A stretch of 64,000 nucleotides of DNA from Luteimonas sp. MC1572 (GTDB lineage Bacteria; Pseudomonadota; Gammaproteobacteria; Xanthomonadales; Xanthomonadaceae). The translations under genes and the position numbers were made by a program. The stretch covers positions 2,852,001 through 2,916,000 of the forward strand of contig NZ_CP067112.1 of assembly GCF_016615815.1 (NCBI RefSeq), given 5' to 3'. The notes beneath the pieces were generated by a model that saw nothing but the letters and a program-made list of their open reading frames with translations, was not told the DNA's origin and did no database searches. Below, in pieces: positions 8,460 to 19,067 of this stretch (positions are counted from its first letter, which is position 1; each line of letters starts with the position of its first letter).

Positions 8460-8624
8460 ATGGCAGGCAAGCGCGACAAGATCCGTCTGATTTCCTCGGC
8501 CAACACCGGGCATTTCTACACCACGGACAAGAACAAGAAGAACACCCCGAACAAGATGGAGATCAAGAAGTACGATCCCGTCGTCCGGAAGCACGTGATC
8601 TACAAGGAAGGCAAGATCAAGTAA
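8460..8624 (+). CDS. rpmG: 50S ribosomal protein L33
   Basis: A 54-residue basic protein: [20 protein letters not shown], then [20 protein letters not shown], typical L33. It is the zinc-independent type with no CxxC pairs. A ribosome-binding site, GAGGAG, lies just after the rpmB stop. The operon ends at the terminator at 8651. Confidence 0.97.
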   Translation: MAGKRDKIRLISSANTGHFYTTDKNKKNTPNKMEIKKYDPVVRKHVIYKEGKIK

Positions 8625-8650
8625 GGTCCCGCCGACCGGATCCAGGAAAA

Positions 8651-8673
8651 GCCCGCCGCAAGGCGGGCTTTTT
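8651..8673 (+). terminator. rpmBG terminator
   Basis: A 7-bp GC stem (8651-8657 with 8662-8668) is followed by a T tract (CTTTTTCG) 26 bp after the rpmG stop. Confidence 0.9.
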
Positions 8674-8753
8674 CGTGGCAGGCCCGCCAGCAGCCGGCAC
8701 CACGCGCGCCCGGTTGTGGGCCTAAACTCCGGCATCGGGTTGAGGGGACGCGG

Positions 8754-11700
8754 ATGCTGCCTGGCTGGATGCTGCTGCTGGTGTCGCTCGGCTATGCCGC
8801 GCTGCTGTTCGCTGTGGCGTGGTGGGGCGACCGCCATCCGGTGCACCTGCGCCCCGGAAGCAACTGGCTGCGGCCGATGGTCTACAGCCTGTCGCTGGCG
8901 GTGTACTGCTCGTCATGGACCTTCTACGGCGCGGTAGGCACCGCCGCGCGCAGCGGCATCGGCTACTTCGCGATCTACCTCGGTCCGCTGCTGATGCTGC
9001 TGTTCGGCTGGCGCATCCTCGAGCGCCTGGCGCTGATCGCGCAGACCCAGAGCACGGTGTCGATCGCCGACTTCATCGCCGCGCGCTATGGCCGCTCGCA
9101 GCGCCTGGCCGCGCTGGTCACGTTGATCGCCCTGCTGGCCGCAGTGCCCTACCTCGCGCTGCAGTACAAGGCGGTCACGCTGAGCCTGCATGTGCTGGGC
9201 GGCGGCCGCGACACCGTGCTCGACCGCATCGGCGACCCGGCGATCTACGTGGCGGTGCTGATGGCGCTGTTCGCGATCCTCTACGGCACCCGCCAGGTGG
9301 ACGCCACCGAGCACCGCCCGGGCATGATGCTGGCGATCGCGCTGGAGTCGATGGTCAAGCTGGTGGCGCTGATCTTCGTCGGCGTGTTCGCGGTGCGTTG
9401 GCTTGGCGCCAACGACCTGCCACTGGCCGATGCGACGCGCGCCCTGGTCGACAACGCGCCGCCGGTGGGATTCATCGGCCAGACCCTGCTCGCGTTCACC
9501 GCGATCATCTGCCTGCCGCGGCAGTTCCACGTGGCGGTGGTGGAATGCGTGAACGTGGCCGACATCCGCCGCGCGCGCTGGATGTTCGGCACCTACCTGA
9601 TCCTGGTGTCGGCGGCGGTGCTGCCGATCGCCGGCGCCGGCGTTGCGATGTTCGGCAGCGACGGCGCGGTGGCGCCCGACACCTTCGTGCTGGCGCTGCC
9701 GCTGGCCGAGGGCAACGACATGCTGGCGCTGTTCGCCTATGTCGGCGGCTTTTCGGCGGCGACCGGCATGGTGATCGTGGCCTCGGTGGCGCTGGCCACC
9801 ATGGTCAGCAACGACCTGGTGATGCCGCCGCTGCTGGCGCGCGGCTGGGCGCAGCGCCACGACGGCAACGTCGCGTCCACCGTGCTGTGGATCCGGCGCG
9901 TGGCGATCGTGTGCTTTGCCGCGATGGCCTATGGCTATTACCGCGTCAGCGGCAGCGACACCACGCTCGCCGCCTACGGCCTGATGTCGTTCGCCGCGGT
10001 GGCGCAGTTCGCGCCGGCGCTGATCGGCGGCCTGTACTGGCGCGGCGCCAGCCGCCAGGGCGTGGAGGCGGGGCTGCTGCTCGGCTTCGGCATGTGGGTC
10101 TACACCCTGCTGCTGCCGACCCTGACCGACGCCGGCTGGTTCGACAGCACGTGGCTGGTCGCCGGGCCCTTCGGCCTCGACTGGCTGCGCCCGCGGCAGA
10201 TGTTCGGCCTCGCCGGCTGGGACGCGCTGACCCACGGCACGTTCTGGTCGCTGCTGGTGAACGTCGGCACGCTGTTCCTGGTCTCGGCGCGCTGGCGCCC
10301 CGGCTTCGAGGAGCGGCTGCGCACCGCGCCGTTCCTGGACCCCTACTCCACCGCGCGCGAGCCGCTGGGCAGCGGTGTGTCGCACAGCGGCGTGCTGGTC
10401 GGCGACCTGCTGACGCTCGCCGGGCGCATCGTCGGCGAGGCCACCGCGCGCCGCGCGTTCGACGACCACGCGCTGGCCAGCGCGCGCGAGCTGCAGCCCG
10501 CGGCGGCCGCCGACCGCAGCTGGGTGCAGTTCACCGAACGCCTGCTGGCGGCGGCGATCGGTGCGTCGTCCGCGCGGCTGGTGCTGACCAGCGCGCTCAA
10601 GGGCTCGGGCATGGACGTGGCCGAGGTGGTCGCGGTGCTCGACGAGGCCGGCCAGGACCTGCGCTTCGACCGCGCGATCCTGTCCGCCACGCTCGACAAC
10701 CTCGACCAGGGCGTCAGCGTGGTCGACCGCGGCATGCGCCTGGTGTCGTGGAACCGGCGCTACCTGGAAATGTTCGGCTATCCGGACGGCATGCTCTACG
10801 TCGGCCGCCCGGTCGCCGACCTGATCCGCTACAACGCGCTGCGCGGCGAGCTCGGCGGTGGCAACCCCGATGTGGAAGCGGAGATCGCCAAGCGCGTCGA
10901 CTACATGCGCGCCGGCTCGCCCTACGTGTTCGAACGCGTGCGCGCCTCGGGCCAGGTGGTGGAGATGCGTGGCCAGCCGCTGCCCGGCGGCGGCTACGTG
11001 ACCAGCTACAGCGACGTCACCGAGTACAAGCGGGTCGAAGGCGCCCTTCGCGAGGTCAACGAGACGCTCGAGCAGCGCGTCGCCGAACGTACCCGCGAAG
11101 CCGAAGCCGCGCAGGCATCGCGCACGCGGTTCCTGGCCGCGGTCAGCCACGACGTGCTGCAGCCGCTCAACGCCGCGCGCCTGTTCGCCTCCGCGCTGCG
11201 CGAAAGCGACACCGTGGCCGAGCAGCGCCACCTCGCCGAACGCGTCGACACCTCGCTGCGCGCCGCCGAGGAACTGCTGGAAGGCCTGCTCGACGTCTCG
11301 CGCCTGGACGCCGGCGCGCTGCAGCCACAGCTCGGCGATTTCGACGCCACCGAGCTGATGGAGCAGCTGGTCGCGCAGTACGCGCCGCTGGCGGCCGCGC
11401 GCGGCATCGACCTGCGCGTGCACGGCGGGCACCTGCCGGTGCGCAGCGACCGCCGCCTGCTGCGCCGCGTGCTGCAGAACTTCCTGGCCAACGCGCTGCG
11501 CTACACGCGCGAAGGCCGCATCGTGCTCGCCGCGCGGCCGCGTGGCGGCGAGGTGGAACTGCAGGTCTGGGACACCGGGCCGGGCATCCCGGATTACCAC
11601 CTGCGGCAGATCTTCGAGGAGTTCTTCCGCCTCGAGCACCCCGGCAGCTGGGACGAGCAGGGCCTGGGGCTGGGGTTGTCGATCTGCCAGCGCATCTCGG

Positions 11701-12212
11701 CGGTCCTCGACCACCAGCTCGACGTGCGCTCGCGGAGCGGCCGCGGCAGCATGTTCTCGATCCGCGTGCCGCGCGCCGCGCACGCCGAGCCGACGCCGGA
11801 AACGTTTCAGGGCGGCGGCCTGCCGGACTCGCTGGCGGGCCTGCGCGTGCTGTGCGTGGACAACGACCCCGACATCCTCGCCGGCATGGCGGTGCTGCTG
11901 GGCCGCTGGAAGATCGACGTGCTGCGCGCGGGCACCGTGGACCAGGCGCTGGCGCAGATGGCCGGCGAACCGGACGTGCTGCTGGTCGACTACCACCTGC
12001 ACGACCGGCTCGACGGCCTGGACACGCTGGATGCGCTGCGCGAACACGCGCCGCACCTGCCCGGCGCGCTGGTCACCGCCGACGGTAGCGACCAGGTGAA
12101 GCGCGCCGCGCGCGCACGCGGCTACCGGGTGCTGACCAAGCCGATCAAGCCGGCATCGCTGCGTGCGTTCCTGGCGGCACAGCGCAGCCAGCAGCGACGC
12201 GCCGACGCTTGA
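8754..12212 (+). CDS. SSS-domain hybrid sensor histidine kinase/response regulator, CrbS-like
   Basis: 1152 residues. About residues 1-500 form a sodium:solute-symporter-like module with some 13 membrane segments (YCSSWTFYGAVGTAARSG is the typical start). A linker is followed by a PAS domain (about 645-760, LDNLDQGVSVVDRG), a HisKA domain with the phospho-accepting His near 799 (AAVSHDVLQPLNAARLF), a HATPase (NFLANALRYTREGR, DTGPGIP) and a C-terminal receiver (VLCVDNDPDILAGM, acceptor Asp in LLVDYHLHDRL). CrbS kinases with this layout control acetyl-CoA synthetase through CrbR. The LuxR-type regulator and acs lie immediately downstream on the other strand, which strongly supports that role. 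TAAACT (8723-8728) and GAGGGGA precede the ATG. Confidence 0.88.
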   Translation: MLPGWMLLLVSLGYAALLFAVAWWGDRHPVHLRPGSNWLRPMVYSLSLAVYCSSWTFYGAVGTAARSGIGYFAIYLGPLLMLLFGWRILERLALIAQTQSTVSIADFIAARYGRSQRLAALVTLIALLAAVPYLALQYKAVTLSLHVLGGGRDTVLDRIGDPAIYVAVLMALFAILYGTRQVDATEHRPGMMLAIALESMVKLVALIFVGVFAVRWLGANDLPLADATRALVDNAPPVGFIGQTLLAFTAIICLPRQFHVAVVECVNVADIRRARWMFGTYLILVSAAVLPIAGAGVAMFGSDGAVAPDTFVLALPLAEGNDMLALFAYVGGFSAATGMVIVASVALATMVSNDLVMPPLLARGWAQRHDGNVASTVLWIRRVAIVCFAAMAYGYYRVSGSDTTLAAYGLMSFAAVAQFAPALIGGLYWRGASRQGVEAGLLLGFGMWVYTLLLPTLTDAGWFDSTWLVAGPFGLDWLRPRQMFGLAGWDALTHGTFWSLLVNVGTLFLVSARWRPGFEERLRTAPFLDPYSTAREPLGSGVSHSGVLVGDLLTLAGRIVGEATARRAFDDHALASARELQPAAAADRSWVQFTERLLAAAIGASSARLVLTSALKGSGMDVAEVVAVLDEAGQDLRFDRAILSATLDNLDQGVSVVDRGMRLVSWNRRYLEMFGYPDGMLYVGRPVADLIRYNALRGELGGGNPDVEAEIAKRVDYMRAGSPYVFERVRASGQVVEMRGQPLPGGGYVTSYSDVTEYKRVEGALREVNETLEQRVAERTREAEAAQASRTRFLAAVSHDVLQPLNAARLFASALRESDTVAEQRHLAERVDTSLRAAEELLEGLLDVSRLDAGALQPQLGDFDATELMEQLVAQYAPLAAARGIDLRVHGGHLPVRSDRRLLRRVLQNFLANALRYTREGRIVLAARPRGGEVELQVWDTGPGIPDYHLRQIFEEFFRLEHPGSWDEQGLGLGLSICQRISAVLDHQLDVRSRSGRGSMFSIRVPRAAHAEPTPETFQGGGLPDSLAGLRVLCVDNDPDILAGMAVLLGRWKIDVLRAGTVDQALAQMAGEPDVLLVDYHLHDRLDGLDTLDALREHAPHLPGALVTADGSDQVKRAARARGYRVLTKPIKPASLRAFLAAQRSQQRRADA

Positions 12213-12245
12213 CCGCCGCTCTCACGTGGCGCCTGCGCGACGCGA

Positions 12246-12917
12246 TCAGTCGCCCGCTTCGTCCGGCTGCGGGGTGATGCTGCCCGGGTCCAACGCCAGC
12301 CTGCCGGCGACCAGCACCGCCTGGGTGCGGTTGCTGGCGCCGAGCTTGCGCAGGATCGCGGTCATGTGCGCCTTGATCGTGGCTTCGGACACGCCGAGCT
12401 CGTAGCCGATCTGCTTGTTGAGCAGGCCCGCGCCGAGCATCTGCAGCACGCGGAACTGCTGCGGGGTGAGCTCGGCGACGCGGCGGGCGGCGTCGTGTTC
12501 ATCGGCGCCGGCGGCCGGCGCCGCGCGCGCCGCGGCGGGCGCCCAGCGGTCGCCGTCGAGCACGGCGGTGATGGCCTGCCCGAGCGTGCCGGCATCGGCC
12601 GACTTGGGGATGAAGCCCATCGCGCCATGGTCCAGCGCGCGGCGCATCACCCCTGGTTCCTCGCGCGCCGACACCACCACGATCGGCAGCTCCGGGTGCT
12701 GCGCGCGCAGATGCACCAGCGCGCTGAAGCCGTGCGCGCCGGGCATGTTGAGGTCGAGCAGCAGCAGGTCGGCGTCGGCCTCGGCCTCGACCATCGCGTA
12801 CAGCGCGTCGACGCTGTCGGCCTCGCGCAGCGTGGCCGCGGGCAGCACGCGCGCCACGACGCCGCGCAGCGCCTCGCGGAACAGCGGGTGGTCGTCGGCA
12901 ATGAGCAGGGTGGTCAC
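12246..12917 (-). CDS. LuxR-family response regulator, CrbR/AgmR-like
   Basis: 223 residues. The N-terminal receiver has DDHPLFREALRGVV, acceptor Asp in LLLLDLNMPG, and signal-relay residues in VVVSAREEPGV and GFIPKSAD. The C-terminal LuxR-type helix-turn-helix reads LTPQQFRVLQMLGAGLLNKQIGYELGVSEATIKAHM (shown by motif only: LNKQIGYELGVSEATIKAH). The start is taken as GTG 12917 directly before TTLLIADDHP, with no clear ribosome-binding site; other in-frame starts reach 13034. It converges with the SSS kinase (33 bp apart) and lies 46 bp downstream of acs on the same strand, so it may be co-transcribed with its presumed target. Confidence 0.88.
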   Translation of the reverse strand: MTTLLIADDHPLFREALRGVVARVLPAATLREADSVDALYAMVEAEADADLLLLDLNMPGAHGFSALVHLRAQHPELPIVVVSAREEPGVMRRALDHGAMGFIPKSADAGTLGQAITAVLDGDRWAPAAARAAPAAGADEHDAARRVAELTPQQFRVLQMLGAGLLNKQIGYELGVSEATIKAHMTAILRKLGASNRTQAVLVAGRLALDPGSITPQPDEAGD

Positions 12918-12963
12918 GTGGCGGGGCGCGCTGCGGTCATTGCGGCGGTGGGCAGGGTTGATG

Positions 12964-14916
<1,953 letters not shown>

Positions 14917-15000
14917 GTCGGCTCACCGGTGGAACGTCGAACCACAAGTGTGCCGCATCGCAACGCACGTGGCCTTAGACCTTCGTCGCGCCACGCCCCG

Positions 15001-15020
15001 TATTCGACCAATGGCGAATA
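15001..15020. promoter_or_regulatory. inverted repeat in the acs/porin divergent promoter
   Basis: TATTCG (15001-15006) and CGAATA (15015-15020) are a perfect 6-bp inverted repeat around ACCAATGG, extended by CCA/TGG. It lies 85 bp upstream of the acs start and 84 bp upstream of the porin start, almost at the centre. It is a candidate site for the adjacent LuxR-type regulator; this is inference. A second pair, GGTCGC/GCGACC, is at 15035-15057. Confidence 0.4.
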
Positions 15021-15103
15021 GGCGGCCCGCAAGGGGTCGCGCAGTCTGCGGGCGACCGCCCACTCGGCGGCAAATCCGTGCTGCGTCAATTCCGGAGGGG
15101 AAC

Positions 15104-16525
15104 ATGACCGCAATGCCTGTCCCACGTGGGACCTTGTTGGACAGGCCGGGGCCTGTTGCGAAAGCGCCTCGGCGCGTGCTCGCGACAGCGGTCCTGGTCG
15201 CACTGCTGGCGCCGGGAATGGCGTTCGCGCAAACCGCGAAGGAACAGGAGCTCGAGGCGCGCGTCGCCCAGCTCGAACGCATGGTCGAACAGCTGCTGTC
15301 GCAGCAGCAGCAGACCGCGACCACGGTGGCCGAGACGCGTGCCGAGGTGACCGAGGTACGCAGCGCCCAGGCGGGCACGCCGCCGGTCGACGGCAAGCCG
15401 CGCATCCAGAGCACGCCGATCATGACCGCCGCCAACCCGGGGACCACGTTCTCGTACGGCGGCAACATCAAGTTCGACACCATGGTCACCGACACCAGCG
15501 ACGGCCGCATCGCAGACGGTTCCGCGGGACGGCTGTTCTACCTGCCATCCGCGATCCCGGTGGGCGGCCCGGGTGCCGATGGCGGCGACGTCTACACCGA
15601 CCAGCACGCGCAGTTCTCGCGCTTCTGGTTCAGCGCCGACCACGTCACCGAGGGCGGCCAGAAGGTCAAGGCCTACATCGAGGCCGACATGTTCGGCGGC
15701 GGCAGCAATGCCCTGCTCGGCAACGAGACCGCCACCAACACCTACGGCGTGGCGCTGCGCCATGCCTATGTGAGCTGGAACGAGTGGCTGGCCGGCCAGA
15801 CCTGGTCCAACTTCATGGACGTGGCCGCGCTGCCGGAGGCGGTCGACTTCGTCGGCCCCACCGACGGCACGATCTTCGTGCGCCAGGCGCAGCTGCGCTA
15901 CACCAAGGGACCGTGGTCGGTATCGATCGAGAACCCGCAGACCACGGTCACGCCGTACCTCAACGCCGGCGCGCGCTTCAACACCGGCGACAACGTGCTC
16001 CCCGACCTCACCGCGCGCTGGACCACCAAGGGCGACTGGGGCCATTTCAGCGTTGCCGGCCTGCTGCGCCAGTTCAAGTGGCTGGATGAAACCGCGACCG
16101 GCGCGGCCGTCAGCGTGTCCGGCCGCTTCAACATGGGCCCCAGCGACGACATCCGTTACGCCGTCAACGCCGGCTCCGGCATCGGCCGCTACCTGGCGTT
16201 CGGCCTCGGCAGCGACGTGGTGGTCGACGCCAGCGGCGACCTCGACGCACTCGACGGCTACGGCGCGTTCGTGGCCTGGCGCCATGCGTACACGCCCAAG
16301 CTGCGCAGCAACCTCATGTACTCGCGCGCCGAGTTCGACAACGACAAGGCCATCACCGGCTTCGGTGTCACCGAAGCCGCGCACTCGTTCCACGCCAACC
16401 TGATCTATTCGCCGTTCCCGAAGCTCGACGTCGGTGCGGAGCTGATCTTCGGCCAGCGCTTCCTCGAGGACGACCGCGAGGGTGACCTGACCCGCCTGCA
16501 CACCCACATCAAGTACACCTTCTGA
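15104..16525 (+). CDS. DcaP-family trimeric outer-membrane porin
   Basis: 473 residues. The signal peptide (LATAVLVALLAPGMAFAQ) is preceded by a 27-residue polar N-terminus. A short coiled coil follows (LEARVAQLERMVEQLL, then a Gln tract), then a beta-barrel with FSYGGNIKFDTMV and ending HTHIKYTF, whose terminal aromatic suits outer-membrane assembly. DcaP porins take up small negatively charged substrates. It diverges from acs and is 11 bp upstream of an MHS-family transporter, suggesting paired outer- and inner-membrane uptake of a short carboxylate. The start has CGGAGGGG upstream. Confidence 0.85.
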   Translation: MTAMPVPRGTLLDRPGPVAKAPRRVLATAVLVALLAPGMAFAQTAKEQELEARVAQLERMVEQLLSQQQQTATTVAETRAEVTEVRSAQAGTPPVDGKPRIQSTPIMTAANPGTTFSYGGNIKFDTMVTDTSDGRIADGSAGRLFYLPSAIPVGGPGADGGDVYTDQHAQFSRFWFSADHVTEGGQKVKAYIEADMFGGGSNALLGNETATNTYGVALRHAYVSWNEWLAGQTWSNFMDVAALPEAVDFVGPTDGTIFVRQAQLRYTKGPWSVSIENPQTTVTPYLNAGARFNTGDNVLPDLTARWTTKGDWGHFSVAGLLRQFKWLDETATGAAVSVSGRFNMGPSDDIRYAVNAGSGIGRYLAFGLGSDVVVDASGDLDALDGYGAFVAWRHAYTPKLRSNLMYSRAEFDNDKAITGFGVTEAAHSFHANLIYSPFPKLDVGAELIFGQRFLEDDREGDLTRLHTHIKYTF

Positions 16526-16536
16526 GGGACACCACG

Positions 16537-18228
16537 ATGTCGACGACAACCGCAACCACCTTGCCGGACGGCAAGCCGCTGACCGCAGGCCACAAGAAGG
16601 TCATCTTCGCCTCCAGCCTGGGCACCGTGTTCGAGTGGTACGACTTCTACCTGTACGGATCGCTCGCGGTGGTGATCGCCGCGCAGTTCTTCAGCGGCGT
16701 CAACGAGACCACCGGCTTCATCTTCGCGCTGCTGGCGTTCGCCGCCGGCTTCGCGGTGCGCCCGTTCGGCGCGATCGTGTTCGGCCGCGTCGGCGACATG
16801 ATCGGGCGCAAGTTCACGTTCCTGGTGACGATCGTGATCATGGGCCTGTCGACGTTCTTCGTCGGCCTGCTGCCAAGCTACGACAGCATCGGCATCGCGG
16901 CACCGATCATCCTGATCGCGCTGCGCATGCTGCAGGGCCTGGCGCTCGGCGGCGAGTACGGTGGCGCGGCGACCTACGTGGCCGAGCACGCCCCGAACGG
17001 CAAGCGCGGCCTGTACACGAGCTTCATCCAGACCACCGCCACGATCGGCCTGTTCCTGTCGTTGATGGTGATCCTGGGCGTGCGCGAGTACTTCGGCGTC
17101 GAAGCGTTCAACGACTGGGCCTGGCGCCTGCCGTTCCTGCTGTCGATCGTGCTGCTGGGCATCTCGGTGTGGATCCGCATGCAGCTGTCCGAGTCGCCGC
17201 TGTTCAAGGAGATGAAGGAGAGCGGCAAGGCGTCCAAGGCGCCGATCACCGAGAGCTTCTTCAGCAAGAACGGCAGGATCGTGCTGCTCGCCCTGCTCGG
17301 CGCAACCGCCGGCCAGGCGGTGGTCTGGTACGCCGGCCAGTTCTACGCGATGTACTTCCTCACCCAGTCGCTGAAGGTCGACAGCACCACGACCTGGCTG
17401 CTGATCGCAGGTGCGCTCGCCATCGGCACGCCATTCTTCATCTTCTTCGGCTGGCTGTCGGACAAGATCGGCCGCAAGCCGATCATCATGGCGGGCTGCC
17501 TGATCGCGGCGCTGACGTACTTCCCGATCTTCAAGGGCATCACCCACTACGCGAACCCGGCCGTCGAGGAAGCCAGCTCGGAGTCACCCGCGGTCGTGAT
17601 TGCCGATCCCGCCACCTGCAACTTCCAGTTCGACCCGGTCGGCAAGAAGAAATTCACCAGCTCCTGCGACATCGCCACCGCGGCCCTGGCCAAGGCGGGC
17701 GTGCCGTACAGCGTGCAGGAGGCCGCGCCGGGCACCGTCGCCCGCGTGATGATCGGTGATACGCCGATCGACGGCTTCGAGGGCACCGGGCTTGCCGGCG
17801 AAGAGTTCAAGGCCAGCACCGCGACCTTCAACACCGGGCTCACCGGTGCGCTGACCGAAGCCGGTTATCCCGGTGCGGCGGACCCGGCGCGGATCAACAA
17901 GCCGATGGTGCTGCTGCTGCTGAGCATCCTGGTGATCTACGTGACCATGGTCTACGGTCCGATCGCGGCATGGCTGGTCGAGCTGTTCCCGACCCAGATC
18001 CGCTACACCTCGATGTCGCTGCCGTACCACATCGGCAACGGCTGGTTCGGCGGCTTCCTGCCCACCATCGCCTTCGCCCTGGTGGCCGCGACCGGCAACA
18101 TCTACTACGGGCTCTGGTACCCGATCGTGATCGCGCTGATGACGTTCGTGATCGGCTCGCTGTTCCTGCGTGAGACCTACAAGCTCGACATCACCCGGGA
18201 AGACACCTACACCGACCAGCACAAGTAA
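16537..18228 (+). CDS. MFS transporter, metabolite:H+ symporter (MHS) family
   Basis: 563 residues, with the MHS signature GTVFEWYDFYLYGSLA near residue 30 and twelve expected membrane segments including GRVGDMIGRKF and LALGGEYGGAATYVAEHA. It is longer than the usual 430-450 residues because of a soluble insertion of about 115 residues (about 338-455) between two late membrane segments; the insertion holds two cysteines (PATCNF, SSCDIA). MHS carriers move citrate, ketoglutarate, proline/betaine or short acids. Co-operon placement with a DcaP porin opposite acs suggests acetate, propionate or a similar acid. A terminator follows at 18246. Confidence 0.85.
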   Translation: MSTTTATTLPDGKPLTAGHKKVIFASSLGTVFEWYDFYLYGSLAVVIAAQFFSGVNETTGFIFALLAFAAGFAVRPFGAIVFGRVGDMIGRKFTFLVTIVIMGLSTFFVGLLPSYDSIGIAAPIILIALRMLQGLALGGEYGGAATYVAEHAPNGKRGLYTSFIQTTATIGLFLSLMVILGVREYFGVEAFNDWAWRLPFLLSIVLLGISVWIRMQLSESPLFKEMKESGKASKAPITESFFSKNGRIVLLALLGATAGQAVVWYAGQFYAMYFLTQSLKVDSTTTWLLIAGALAIGTPFFIFFGWLSDKIGRKPIIMAGCLIAALTYFPIFKGITHYANPAVEEASSESPAVVIADPATCNFQFDPVGKKKFTSSCDIATAALAKAGVPYSVQEAAPGTVARVMIGDTPIDGFEGTGLAGEEFKASTATFNTGLTGALTEAGYPGAADPARINKPMVLLLLSILVIYVTMVYGPIAAWLVELFPTQIRYTSMSLPYHIGNGWFGGFLPTIAFALVAATGNIYYGLWYPIVIALMTFVIGSLFLRETYKLDITREDTYTDQHK

Positions 18229-18245
18229 GCGCATCACGCTCCGCG

Positions 18246-18277
18246 ACAACGCCGGCCCAGTGCCGGCGTTGTCGTTT
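18246..18277 (+). terminator. terminator of the porin/transporter operon
   Basis: An 11-bp perfect stem (18246-18256 with 18262-18272, loop CCAGT) is followed by CGTTTCTG, 17 bp after the transporter stop. The weak T tract lowers certainty. Confidence 0.65.
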
Positions 18278-18318
18278 CTGGTGTGCGGTTGCGGACGCGG
18301 GACCTCCGCGGTGCCGCC

Positions 18319-18669
18319 CTACTGCGGGGGCGCCGCCAGCTCGCGCGCGTCGAGGCTGCCGTTGCGATCGACGTCCTGGCGGTTGAAGGTCGACGCGATG
18401 CGCGCCAGGTATTCGGTGCGCAGCACCGGCTTGCCCTTTCCGCCAGGCAGCTCGGCCGCCGAAAGCACGCCGTCGCCGTCGCGGTCCATGCCGTCGAAGC
18501 CATAGCTCATCCACGCCTGGTACTCGGCAAGCGAAACGCGCCCGTTGGCATCGGTATCCATGCGCGCCAGGTATTCGTTGGTGGCGGTCACCTGCGCCAT
18601 CGCCGGCGGCGGCGCCCACGCAGCCAGTGCCGCAAGCGCGCAGAGCACCCAACCTGCGCCGGATACCAA
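18319..18669 (-). CDS. secreted EF-hand protein
   Basis: About 116 residues. The signal peptide (VLCALAALAAWAPPPAMAQ) is followed by three EF-hand loops: DTDANGRVSLAE, DRDGDGVLSAAE and DVDRNGSLDARE, each with the DxDxDG-type calcium ligands and terminal Glu. It is probably a periplasmic calcium-binding protein. No ATG precedes the signal peptide; TTG 18669 (AAGGG just upstream) or GTG 18648 are the options. The frame continues open through the neighbouring repeat to 19275, which I regard as non-coding. If TTG 18669 is right, the start lies inside an arm of the repeat hairpin. Confidence 0.7.
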   Translation of the reverse strand: MVSGAGWVLCALAALAAWAPPPAMAQVTATNEYLARMDTDANGRVSLAEYQAWMSYGFDGMDRDGDGVLSAAELPGGKGKPVLRTEYLARIASTFNRQDVDRNGSLDARELAAPPQ

Positions 18670-18931
18670 GGCCCTTGAGGGCTCATGTCCCCCGGCAATG
18701 GCCTGCGGCCATCGCCTCCTCCTTGACTTCCCCCTCAACGGCCTTGGCACCCGGTCCGCCGCACTACGCGGTGGTTCCAGGAGCAAAGCCACAGCCCGCA
18801 ATCCCGCCCATGGTGTCGCTACTGGCAGCCCGCACAGAGCCCCGAAGTGGCCGTGAGGCCTTCGCGGGGAAGTAAAGGAGGAGGCATCCGCCGCCAGGCG
18901 GATGCCGGGGGACATGAGCCGCGAAGGCCTC
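18666..18931 (-). repeat. hairpin-bearing interspersed repeat, copy B (two facing hairpins plus spacer)
   Basis: Two structured hairpins face each other across a roughly 107-bp spacer. Hairpin B1 (18666-18747, plus orientation) has a 16-nt outer stem with one mismatch (18666-18681 with 18732-18747). Hairpin B2 (18855-18931, minus orientation) matches copy A nearly exactly. The loops CTCATGTCCCCCGG and CCTCCTCCTTGACTTCCCC are shared by all three hairpins (B2 has one change), while the outer and inner stems of B1 differ in sequence but remain paired. The spacer is the reverse complement of that in copy A. Confidence 0.85.
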
Positions 18932-18997
18932 ACGGCCACCGCAGGGCCCTCGAGATCACCGCTTTGCAAAGATGCAGCAACCTGCAGCTGAGCCATG

Positions 18998-19023
18998 AAA
19001 AAACCCGGCCGTCGCCGGCCGGG
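18998..19023 (-). terminator. terminator of the desaturase gene
   Basis: On the minus strand an 8-bp GC stem (19023-19016 with 19011-19004) is followed by six Ts (19003-18998), 45 bp beyond the desaturase stop. Confidence 0.9.
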
Positions 19024-19067
19024 CTTGTTGCTTGCGCGAGCGCGATCGGCCATGGCCGGGGGCGTGC

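Noticed and set aside
8913..12056. 1047-codon minus-strand open frame opposite the hybrid kinase
   Set aside because: A shadow of a clearly coding strand; no domain recognisable.
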